From NCBI GenBank assembly GCA_019096155.1, contig JAHCVI010000001.1, positions 15,277,243-15,341,242 on the forward strand: a stretch of 64,000 nucleotides of DNA, written 5' to 3'. Positions 55,530-64,000 of this stretch are shown here, piece by piece. The position numbers and the translations under genes are program-made. Every line of letters starts with the position of its first letter. Positions within the stretch are counted from its first letter, which is position 1. The notes beneath the pieces were generated by a model. That model saw nothing but the letters and a program-made list of their open reading frames with translations, was not told the DNA's origin and did not search any database. Source of the DNA: Staphylotrichum longicolle (taxonomy: Eukaryota; Ascomycota; Sordariomycetes; Sordariales; Chaetomiaceae).

Positions 55530-56048
55530 CTAGATGCCTGGACAACACTGGCAGGCCGCTCGTACTTATGCCTTTTGAAATATGCATAGCAAGCACCGCA
55601 CCGCCGTGAAAACCAAAGCTCTATGAAAGCCTTCAAGGAGGGAGGGAGATTCGTGGACGAAGGAGAAGATTTCTTGGTTTCGGGGAGGCACGGCGGTGCA
55701 ATGCTTGCACCGACTACTCCTTCAGGCACAAGATCGAGCGGCCAGTGGATCTTGTCCAGGCCGCTCGTCTACCCGAGGAGGATGCTCACCAAGGGTGTGA
55801 AAACCCCAGCTGCATGTCGCCATTCAAAGAGGGGAAGACATTCTCTGAGTTTGGGGAGGAACGGCGGTGCCGTGATTGCTACGAACATCGTCACAAGTAC
55901 AAGTCCGACCGAAACCATGGAGGATTTTCAGGCAGCTCTTTCACGCGCGTCGAATGCGCAGCAGGGCTGTATAAACCCAAACTGCATGAAGGCTTTGCGG
56001 AGGGGAACCGGTTCGTTGGCAAAGGGGAGGTACATCCATCTGTATTAA
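55530..56048 (+). pseudogene. Cys-repeat family relic, copy B1 (plus-strand array with inverted fragment)
   Basis: Three degraded units of the Cys-repeat family are read on the plus strand. Unit 1 (about 55615-55735) has lost its first cysteines and ends GEARRCNACTDY after a frame shift. Unit 2 (about 55795-55890) is the best preserved in the window: GCENPSCMSPFKEGKTF, then GEERRCRDCYEHRHKY. Unit 3 (about 55960-56030) begins GCINPNCMK and breaks down after KG. At 55540-55615 the minus strand carries another unit end (RRCGACYAYFKRHKYERP), which mirrors plus-strand 55690-55770, making an inverted repeat. There is no start codon or complete frame. The relic lies just after the dehydrogenase. Confidence 0.5.
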
Positions 56049-56420
56049 TACCGTGGTCTTAGGTGGGTACACCCTAGCGAAGACACCAGGCATTGTTCAG
56101 CCCAACAGCTGAGAAATCTGGCAACCTTGAGGAGATTGTAGTTCTTTCTGCAGTTCAACGGTCTAGATTTTCTTGAAAACACTGTTGCAACATGAATCAC
56201 CTCGAAGTGGAAGCAGTTTCTGTTGGGTATGCAGTCACGGTGCATTGCGTTACCGACCGAGGGTTAGACCGAAGAGAACGACTCACATTGCGCGCCATGA
56301 GGTCGATCCAGCTGTCCTGCTGTTGCAGGAGCTTCACTGTTTTCAAGTTGGCGGGAGAGTAATACGAAATCTTCAAGTCACTATTGGCTACTTTTCTGGT
56401 AAAAACCCTCTTTAGACCGG
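56049..56420 (-). pseudogene. Possible coding relic with Cys-repeat-family linker
   Basis: On the minus strand 56155-56080 reads LPDFSAVGLNNAW in one frame, matching the linker seen in copies A and B2. Upstream, 56370-56290 reads KISYYSPANLKTVKLLQQQD and more in frame up to a GTGAGT donor-like site near 56287, with an AACAG acceptor-like site near 56235. It may be a fragment of another family member or of an unrelated gene. No complete gene can be built. Confidence 0.3.
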
Positions 56421-56509
56421 CTTATATATGATACCATGGATAACGCGAACCATTGAAACTGACTGAATCTTTGGGACTACTGCAAGTCTAAAGTGTGAAA
56501 TCTCCATTC

Positions 56510-56763
56510 TCAGACTGTTCTCTGTGTTGGCGTCGCGTAGCTCTCGCGATGACCTCCAGAACATCGGCACCGTTTACACGGCCTGCTGTCCCCCGACCCG
56601 GTGAATTTATATTTCTCTCGCGTAGGCTTCAGACAGCTGGGGCTTTTGCACCCCTTTCCCGCGGCAAGCTCTGGCCTGACCATTCGCAATGACATTCCCA
56701 GATCGGTCGACTTATTTTTCTTGCTGTGAATGTAGTTGTAGCAGTGGTGGCACCGTCTTTTGT

Positions 56764-56795
<32 letters not shown>

Positions 56796-57410
56796 TTTCC
56801 CCCTCCACGTACGGCTTGAGACAGTTGATATTCTTGCGTCCCTCCTTCGCAATATTCGCCTCGGTGGTGCGAATCCGGTCCAGGCCCTTCATAATGGTCT
56901 TCAAAGGTCGCTCAGCCCTGTCGGATGATGGATGGTATACTGATAACAGAGGTGACAGCGTCTATCCTCCCCTGACTCAGAGTATTCTCCTCCTTCTGAG
57001 AAGGGCTTGAGGCAGTTGGGATTCATAGATCCCCCTGTACCGTTGGTGGACTGGTTAGAACGGTGGACATCCCTTGGCGTATGCACCAGGCGCTTGAGCC
57101 CGATATCTGAGAAGTCTGGCGACCCTGAAGGCCCGTACATGGTTGATAAAGGTAGTCACTGCAGGGGAGTGTACAAAGCTTCACTTCTTGCTTTCGACAA
57201 CCACATTCATGTACACCTGCATCAGCCCCCGATCAGGAACGATGTAGAAACGGTCTCTGGAGACCGGGCGAGCCGAGCAAGGAGGAAGAAATGCGAGATC
57301 GCTCCATGCTTGGCGGCAATTTTGTAGTGCCGGGCAAAGAAAACTCTCGCCCCATTCTCTCGGTCTATTGACTGAGGATTTGAGTACTTCGTTCCTAAAT
57401 ACTTGCGATG
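56510..57410 (-). pseudogene. Cys-repeat family relic, copy B2
   Basis: On the minus strand the architecture of copy A is repeated. The N-terminal domain (about 57405-57185) contains FFARHYKIAAKHGAIS and, in a shifted frame, GLMQVYMNVVV. The linker SPDFSDIGLKRLV is at about 57120-57080. Three Cys units follow: NPNCLKPF...GEDRRCHLCYQY (57032-56937), INCLKPYVEGERFF interrupted by a C20/A10 homopolymer and continuing RRCHHCYNY (56841-56735), and GCKSPSCLKP...PCKRCRC (56650-56560). Frame changes between units and the homopolymer inside unit 2 argue for a relic. It lies between copy B1 and the MFS transporter gene. Confidence 0.5.
56764..56793. repeat. C20-A10 homopolymer junction
   Basis: Twenty C residues followed directly by ten A residues, inside unit 2 of the Cys-repeat relic B2. 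Confidence 0.95.
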
Positions 57411-57510
57411 TTCTGCTCATGTACTGTACGGCTCTCCCCTTCATCGTCCGCGGTCGCGGTTGGCGACAGACTGGACATACATGCGCTGCCGGCCCCTTTC
57501 GTCTGATCTC

Positions 57511-59655
57511 CTAACCCTGCTCTTGTGTTTGATCTGCTCCGGGTGTGTTACGAGATTCCACAATGCCATCGCTCTCCAGAACTCGGCTTTCTTCTGGAGG
57601 GAAGCGGGAGAGTAACAATACGCCCGCGGCCAAGAGCGCAATAGCCTAAAGGTGAGACATGGATCAACAACCAGTCCGGCGCTTGTCAACCACTCTGCGG
57701 AGAACTTACCGCGTTGGCAAAAAAGGTCAAATGGGGTTTGCCGATTTGCGCCAATGCTGCAAAGACGAAACCAAACAAGCCTTGTGTTGCAAGTCTGGCA
57801 ATATTCTCGACGAGCGTTAGAGCGTTCAAAGCGTCGGCCCTGCTGGATGCCGAACACATCTCGGTCATGACCCCTTTGGCAGCTGGTGCAGAGCCAGATG
57901 CGAAGGGAAGCAAGAATGCAGCTGGAGCCCGTCAGTTGCTGGCATCGAAACCCCGACGTCCGAACGAACGAACACACCTAAATATATGTGCCAGCTCTGC
58001 GTAGCAAAGGCAGCGCACATGGTCAGCACCCCATCCACAACCAGGCTTATCCGCAAGAAAAAGAGGTCAAAGGCAGTTCCTTCGTCCTCCTTCAGTTCAT
58101 CGGAGCTGACTGGCTCCTCCTCGGCGAAACTTCCGATCGGTGCTTCGAGTTCCTCAGGATTCGTTGCCAAGCGGGATGGAGCTTGGGTTTCGGCCCCTCC
58201 GGTGCCCCTGGAGCCCCTCGCTTGATATCGGCTCACGTGCCACTTCCGGCCCCAATTGATGATGCGCGGAAACACAAATATCAAAAAGGCTGCGCGCATA
58301 AACGCGAATCCCGACATGAGCCAGCCATTATCGGCTTGCCGGAACTCAAAAGCTGCGGTGGCATACATCTGGATTAGCAAGGGCGCGTATCCCGTAGCCA
58401 GCTGTCGCGTATCAGCATTCGGTTCTAACGATGGTGCGCCGTTTGGAACTCACGACACCGAGGAAGACACCGCCACATAAAAAGAGAACGCCATAATGTC
58501 TCCTCACCACTCCGTTGGCGAGAAGCACTTTCTGTGGGGCAAGAACGCGCAGAGGCGCGAAAAGCTCCGAAAGTCCCTTGGAGTGCGGTTTAGAGCCACT
58601 CGACAATGACTCGGCCGCAATGTGCGGCATCGCAATGCGGACATACAAGGTCGAGAGCAAGAAGGAGTAAAAGGCGACTTCAAAGGGACGACGGATCCCC
58701 CAAGCGTCGCCGATCATGCCTCCGCCTATCAGCTTTGTCAGCACAACGACTCCGGAACGCGTCAGGAAAGACAGTTGGCAAAGTTACTCAGATATCCAAT
58801 GCCCTGTCCCAGCATTATACACCCTTGAAGCATGCCAAAGACTGCGGTCCTCCTGACGGGCTCAACCACCTCGCTGGCAATGATGTTGGCGACCAAACTG
58901 TGCAGCAGCAGAGTCAGCCACGTCCATAAGTCGCGGGAGTCAGGGATAGTAACGAACATGTAGCCAACGGGGCCCCCAATGATCGTGATCAGCTGAGTAC
59001 ACTGAAAAATGATTATACCAGCTTGGCCACCTGCCAAAACGCCCACGATCTGCGTGGCCACCCGGATGGCCGGCACAAACGTCTGCACCATGAGGGCGAC
59101 GCGCGGGCCGAACCGCTTGGCCATCCAACCCGCGACAAACAGATTGATGGTCCCGCAAAACGTCGTGCTCATACCGAGGATAGAGAACTGCGTCGCGGTC
59201 CCAGCGGCGATCTCATTGCGAGTGCACCGGTCGCCCGGGCCTTCGTACGGCGGATGATTACTGTAGTAGACATCACACTCCATCAAATGGAATGCGTAGA
59301 AAATGCTTGTGTTTGTGGCATAGTCAGCCTTTCTTCCAGCCGCCCCAGCCATTGCAATTGTTGAGTTTCATGCTTACGGTATCTGGGTATAGCTAAAAGA
59401 AAGCGTGATAAGGAATCCTGCGAAGAGAATTCGATTCTCGACATGAACTTTGAATAGATCTCGAAACGCGACGCCAACGCGCTGGGATCGCGACGCCAAT
59501 CCATGGTCTGGGCTTGACACGGCATGTGTGCCCTTGCCATTTGACTCGTTCTGACCAGGAGGCCCTGCCTCATCATGGTGAGCTCGACATGGACCCCCGA
59601 GGAGGGGAGTGCGTTCGATCGCATCTGACGCCACCGTGTTGTTCATGTCTGGCAT
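57511..59655 (-). CDS. MFS transporter (12 TM), fungal drug/solute type
   Basis: Six exons, in transcript order: 59655..59378, 59305..58788, 58725..58454, 58401..57978, 57921..57710 and 57645..57511 (612 residues). Introns are 72, 62, 52, 56 and 64 nt, and every junction keeps the frame. For intron 2 the acceptor at 58726 was chosen over a nearby AG because only it restores the frame. The N-terminus has the IERTPLLGG motif common in this subgroup. Recognisable helices include FAGFLITLSFSYTQIP-IFYAFHL (split by intron 1), GTINLFVAGWMAKRFGPRVA with the MFS loop 2-3 motif, and IIGGPVGYMFVTIPDS. The long central loop (about residues 400-450) is acidic. The C-terminal tail is short and polar. Substrate unknown; the oxidase nearby could suggest a joint metabolic role, but that is only proximity. 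Confidence 0.93.
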
Positions 59656-59905
59656 AGGGTCTGCGTGCCTCAGAGTTCCGCTCGTGAGTCCCGTCCTCTC
59701 AAAGGTTCATGTCTCGAAAACTGCTCGGGGAATAGGGTAGTGTCTCAGGTCTGGTTACTCCATGGTCGTCACCCAGTTTCGGGAGTGAAGCGGCTCGAGC
59801 GGGCGGTCCGGTACCGCTGGACTGATTGGCGGTGATCAGCGGCGGTTTGTGGGTTTGTGGGGACAGTGTCGTCGATAAGTGGGTCCCGCAGTCCAAGCCC
59901 AAGAA
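59656..59905. repeat. Dispersed repeat, copy 1 (MFS promoter region)
   Basis: Shares with 61715-61906 a cagagttccgctc segment, a ggctcgagcgggcgg segment and an identical 28 bp block (59841-59868 versus 61770-61797), plus ggtcc..gtccaagc. A 36 bp module at 59808-59843 lies inside it. It occupies the immediate upstream region of the MFS transporter gene. Confidence 0.75.
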
Positions 59906-60075
59906 CCTCTGACTAAAAAATTCCATATACTGGCGGCGTTACCATGCCTTTAAGGTTTAAAGGCTCGATTGACTTGAAATGAGAAGGAGGAAGAAAAAAA
60001 GGAAGCAAAAGCAAAAGCAAAAGCAAAAGCAAAAGAGAAAGAGAAAGAGAAAGAGAAAGAGAAAGAGAAAGAGAA

Positions 60076-60118
<43 letters not shown>

Positions 60119-61714
60119 AAAAGAGAAAGAAAAAGAAAAAGAAAAAGAAAAAGAAAAAGAAGAGTAAAAAAAGAGAGAGAGGAAAAAAATAATAGTTTTA
60201 AAATCCAATCCACTTTATTTCCTCAATGATTCAAGCTTTCTCAGCACCCTTGGTAAGAAATGAGATGACCTCAACTATTTAAGTGATGCTAGTGGACGCC
60301 TTTTTCTATCTACAAAAGAGCCAAGGACCTACTCGAGACATGAATCCCAAAACCAGGGGACGACGTAGCACAATCGGATATCTATCCACCAAGCAGTTTT
60401 CAAGACGTGAACCTTTGAGAGGACTCATGAGCGGAACCTTAGGGTTATTCACTGGTAGCAGGGTGGTGGCCTGGGATCCAGGTCTGGCTGACTGTGATTT
60501 CGCCTGACGGGTAGACATTGTAAACCGGGCGCTCCCGGCGGAACTTGTTTTGTGCCGTGTGGCACTGGATCGGTTTCTCCGGCGTGTCAAGGTTGATCCA
60601 TGAGTTCCATTGGTTCCGGGCTTTCAAAGCTCTTCTCGACGGTTGTTGCATGCTTGAAATGAATGCAACTGAGGGCGTGGATGGAGAGAAGATTCGGCCG
60701 GTGGCCGGCCGCCAGCTTCGCGTCGATTCCGACGCGGCATGTGCGCTGGTTGGCGCAATTCATTCTGATGTCGTGTGCACGAATGCACAACTTGATCTGG
60801 GCTTGAGCCCAGGGAGAGAAGCCCGCCGGGATTATCTTGATTGCCTCTTCAAGAATAAAGTGGATAACGCCAGGCTCGCAATCGCACCGAGCCTGGACTG
60901 AGAGGATCTTCAAGAAGGCGGGGGCCGCATGAACGCCGCTCTGCCGTCATCAGCAAGGTCTTCGTCGAGATAGACTTCCTCGAGGTGGCGATATATGGCT
61001 GCAGTGGGTGATCAAAGACTGCGAAGGCGAGGGTGAATATTGTTATTGTGGGAAGAAAAAGAGCTGAGAAGCTTGAAGATGGAAGAGTTGAGCGTGGGAT
61101 GTGGTAAGAGAGCTGAAAAGATTTGGGAATGGTAAAAGTTGCAGGAGTAGTTGGAGGGAAGAGTTGGGTGGCGAACGGAAGAGAGAGAAGTTGGGTGGGC
61201 AAGTTGAAAGTGAATGGGGGCCGGGAAATGAAAAGTTTCGTTGTGTTTTTCTATGGAGCTGATGAACTGCGATGTCTGTCGAAGTGGTTGAAGTCTAAGC
61301 TGAGGGGGTTACCAGAGGATGGTGATGCAGAGTCCTGTTTCAAGTCACTCCGGTTAAGTTGATTGAAATGGATCCAAAATCGTCAAATAAGCTGGTCACA
61401 GCAGGCAAAATACACGGACAGTTTGCAGGAAGTAACCGACGAATACAGCAAGCAACTACAGGTAAATTGGCATTTGCACGTCGCCGCATGCTTTGAGATG
61501 GCAGACATCATGGCCATGTGTATCAACAGTACCTAATAATGTGTTGGAGCAAGCGGGGTTGATGGTAAGATGGGCCAAACAACAAGCACGCGCAAGCAAT
61601 GGGGCAAAACAGTGAATAGAACGGGCTTCAAATTTATGTCGGGTTCAAAATAGTCAACGTACAGGTCATAAAAAGTGAGGAATGGTGTGTTGACGTCTGA
61701 TAGGGAAACCGTAT
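59906..61714. other. Intergenic region, MFS transporter to FAD oxidase
   Basis: Apart from the polypurine tract (separate entry) no gene is firmly supported. On the minus strand, 61100-60445 shows a pyrimidine-rich leader-like stretch followed by two open segments (about 60913-60590, containing HFILEEAIKIIPAGFSPWAQ, and 60651-60445, containing YNVYPSGEITVSQTW) that might be exons of a small gene. I could not build a model with an ATG. Confidence 0.35.
59979..60190. repeat. Polypurine tract with (AGAGAA)n and (AAAGCA)n
   Basis: About 210 bp of A/G-rich sequence: four AAAGCA units, then more than fifteen AGAGAA-type units. Long Lys/Glu or Phe/Ser frames in it are low complexity only. Confidence 0.95.
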
Positions 61715-61906
61715 GCTTCAGAGTTCCGCTCCTTCCTCAGGGCTTCCAACGTGGTCCGCGGCTCGAGCGGGCGGTTTGTGGGTTTGTGGGGACAGTGCCA
61801 CAGTGGGTCTGGCGGTCCAAGCTCAAGGCTCGTCGCCGCGGGAGGGACCGAGATCCCGAGAGCGGACGGGCCGCTGATCACCACCAAATCAGACCAGCGG
61901 TACCGG
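61715..61906. repeat. Dispersed repeat, copy 2 with inverted internal module
   Basis: Second copy of the repeat at 59656-59905. The 36 bp module of copy 1 is missing from its place (between 61769 and 61770) and instead appears as its reverse complement at 61870-61906, with three differences. Confidence 0.75.
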
Positions 61907-62108
61907 ATCGCCCGGATGTTTATTTCCAACCTCCTCGACTGTGCAGTCCATGAAAACCATCAGCTCGATTCCGCTAGGGGTCTTTATGTTTAATCGGTAT
62001 AATGCGATCTCCGGCCAGGTGCACATTATCAAAGGTTTTGTAACAATTTGAATTGATTTCAACTCGGTACCAAAGCAGAATCGCGCCCCTGAATCTATTG
62101 AGACCCCC

Positions 62109-64000
62109 TCACAGGTCAAGTCTCCTGCACAGCCGAGTGCCGTTGTCAATCACCTCCCAACCCTCAGTGCCCGGAGTCGAAATAGCATAAAAGACACCAA
62201 GAGGATCCCACTTCAACCGGAGAAGGCGGAGCTTTGGGTACTCGGAACCCCAGAAGTTGCTCTGCCAGTTGGGCTGGTATGGGTCGGCCTAGAAAGCTCA
62301 GTGTCAGCAAGCAGTTAGAGTCGGCGCGGTTGGGACGCCACTTACCTCATTGACATAAGTGCAGCCGCTTGTGCTCGCCTGCCTCAACGCCGCGTCCATA
62401 GTGTTGGTAAGCACGTTCTGCAGGTCCGCCTTTTGGGCCAGGGACGAGCCGACGGGCACGGGCAGGATCGTAATGATGAAGTCGGTTGCGTTGCGCCAAG
62501 CTGGGTGCGTCGCGCTGTTGCTCTGCGGGGCGCCGTACCCGGGGTTGAACAGGTGTCCGACCATGAGGCCGACCAGGTCGGACCGAGGGCTCGCCACCGT
62601 CTTGAAAGCGTCGATGATGCCGCCATTGTTGGTCGCCACGTCCTTGTGGTTAAACATCCAACCTCCCGTGAGCGCAGAGGAGCCTGGTGTCTCGCCCTCG
62701 AAGAGGTCAACGTACAGGTCGTAGAAGGTGGGGAAGCTCTTCATGTTGAACTCGTGAGGGATCCCCTTGGTCGCCAGCTCATCCAAGAAAGGCTGAATGA
62801 TGGTCTGCAGCTGGGCCGAGGTCTTGCCAATGGCGACAAATGGACGGATACGGAACGTGAAGGGGAAGATCTCAAAGTAGACGTAGAGGCCATTGTCGAC
62901 AAAGTGGTTGGACCACTTGTGGAACGTGCCAACTCCGTCCCAAAACACGTTGGGGTCGAGGGTATGGGTCGTGTTGATGTAGAGGGTCGCACCAGTGGAC
63001 GGGAGGTCAGGGAAGGTCTTCATGGTCACTGACAAGATCACGGCGAACGAGGCCGGACCGCCACCCTTGAGCGCCCAGAAGAGGTCAGGGTTCTGCGCCG
63101 CGTTGGCAGTCACGTATTGACCCGAGGCCGTGATGGCCTCGAAGGAGAGCACGTTGTCGGCAGCTATCGTCTGTCAGTCATGCGAGTCTCGACAATCACA
63201 GACAAGAGCGCAGCCACTCACAGAACCCCTTGAGCGTGGTCCACGGGCCGTGTCCAGCGCCCTGGACAAAGCCGCCGGCGATGCCGACAGTCGGGCATTC
63301 GCCAGTGACGACCACCACAGGCGGGCTGCGGGCGTGTCCGGCATCCAGAATCGTCTTGCCCTGGACGCCAGCACCGATGGTGACGGCTCCTCCAGTGTAG
63401 CCGCCAGGCCCGTTGTACGAGTTGATCCAGTTGATGTTCTGGAAGCTGTGCGTGTTGATGATCAGCGCACCATAGCCCGTGCTGCGGCCGATGAAGTCGT
63501 GACCAGTGTTGCGCACAATCAGCCGGAGGTTGTTGCGGCGGGCAAAATCAATGCCGGCCTTGACATGCTGGGCCTTGGTTGCCATGATGACATAGACGCC
63601 ATAGTACCCCAGCGTGCAGCTGTCAGTTGGGTTCTGCGTCGGCCGGCAGGTGTCGTTTGTGAAGTAGGTCCAGAGCTCGGAAGTCGGGTGGTTCGTGCTG
63701 GTGAACAAGTCAGTCATGATTCTCACTCAGTAGTGACCGGGCGGACTCACTGCCACAGCTCATTCTCCCAGTTCTGCTGAACGTCGGCGCACTTGGCGGC
63801 GTCGTACGTATTCAGGCTGCCCAAGGGCGTGGTGAGGGTATTGTGGCAGACGGCGCCGGGCGGAATGTTCACGCGCAGCCGTCCCTCGACGGTTGCGTTG
63901 AGCACATTCCACTTGGCCGTCGACGGCCAACACCACTCGCCAGGGTAGCACTTGCAGCCGAAGTTGATACCTTTCAGAGTGGCAGTTGTGACATCGCCCG
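62109..64000 (-). CDS. FAD-dependent oxidase with PCMH and BBE domains (5' end outside window)
   Basis: Exons, in transcript order, are >64000..63751, 63697..63222, 63163..62346 and 62288..62109; introns 53, 58 and 57 nt. The visible N-terminal part (GEWCWPSTAKWNVLNATVEG) is typical of secreted fungal BBE oxidases. The FAD-binding domain has LIVRNTGHDFIGRSTG, carrying the usual His for covalent flavin, followed by GAGVQGKTI and GIAGGFVQGAGHG. The substrate domain and the C-terminal berberine-bridge segment (PNWQSNFWGSEYPKLRLLRL, then KWDPLGVFYA) complete it. Such enzymes oxidise sugars, alkaloids or polyketide-type alcohols with O2. The acceptor for the third exon (63164) was chosen to keep the frame and yields SADNVLSFE. 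The signal peptide should lie beyond the window edge. Confidence 0.93.

Noticed and set aside
60849..61202. 117-codon minus-strand ORF
   Set aside because: Starts without ATG in leader-like pyrimidine-rich sequence; kept only as part of an uncertain interval.
1..64000. Transposase, reverse transcriptase or LTR elements
   Set aside because: No DDE, RVT or integrase motifs and no long terminal repeats were seen; the repeat relics present do not resemble known element proteins.

Overview
The window is nuclear DNA of a filamentous ascomycete (Pezizomycotina, most likely Sordariomycetes). The evidence is short GT-AG introns of about 50-90 nt with CTGAC/CTAAC branch sites, GC-rich third codon positions, monocistronic genes on both strands, and fungus-specific families (PRM1 fusion protein, CFEM protein, GPI-type aspartyl protease, fused tryptophan synthase). 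Twenty-one protein genes are supported well enough to give exon coordinates. Two weaker small ORFs, one tRNA and several decayed repeat loci are also present. The genus cannot be named from the sequence alone.

Layout. 0-9 kb: 3' end of a CorA-type transporter, a GT1-type glycosyltransferase (-), RFC subunit 3 (+) and a Dal5-like MFS permease (+). 9-12 kb: a GPI-type pepsin-like protease with a Ser/Thr stalk (-). 12-15.6 kb: non-coding. 15.6-17.5 kb: a triple-KH RNA-binding protein (+). 20.3-22.4 kb: a small Cys protein (+) and a DUF829/PaxU-like hydrolase (-). 22.4-27 kb: gene-poor and repeat-rich, with a tandem array of ~163 bp units, a decayed Cys-repeat gene and a purine tract. 27-28.5 kb: a secreted pepsin-like protease (+). 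29.4-30.9 kb: PFK-2/FBPase-2 (-). 32.6-33.3 kb: a small secreted Cys-rich protein (-). 35-38 kb: HAS1 helicase (+) and a GFA-domain protein (-). 38.7 kb: tRNA-Glu(CUC). 41.7-43.8 kb: PRM1 (+). 44.9-51.8 kb: a housekeeping block with tryptophan synthase (+), mitochondrial ribosomal protein bL28m (-), a coiled-coil protein (+) and mitochondrial aspartate aminotransferase (-). 52.8-64 kb: a more accessory-looking block with a CFEM protein (+), a zinc alcohol dehydrogenase (+), relics of the same Cys-repeat family, a 12-TM MFS transporter (-) and an FAD/BBE oxidase (-, cut by the window end).

Most notable. (1) The aspartate aminotransferase gene needs a 3-nt micro-exon (one Asp codon) followed by a 10-nt exon to encode the invariant GPPD-AILG segment. 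(2) An unrecognised Cys-repeat family, with units of the form GCxNPNCLKP...GEDRRCxxCY preceded by a shared N-terminal domain, is present as decayed copies at 24.1-25.0 kb and 55.5-57.4 kb. (3) A ~163 bp tandem repeat at 23.2-24.0 kb has a strongly decayed two-unit relative 9 kb away. (4) A repeat pair at 59.7 and 61.8 kb has one internal 36 bp module inverted and relocated. None of these can be confirmed without transcript data or database searches.
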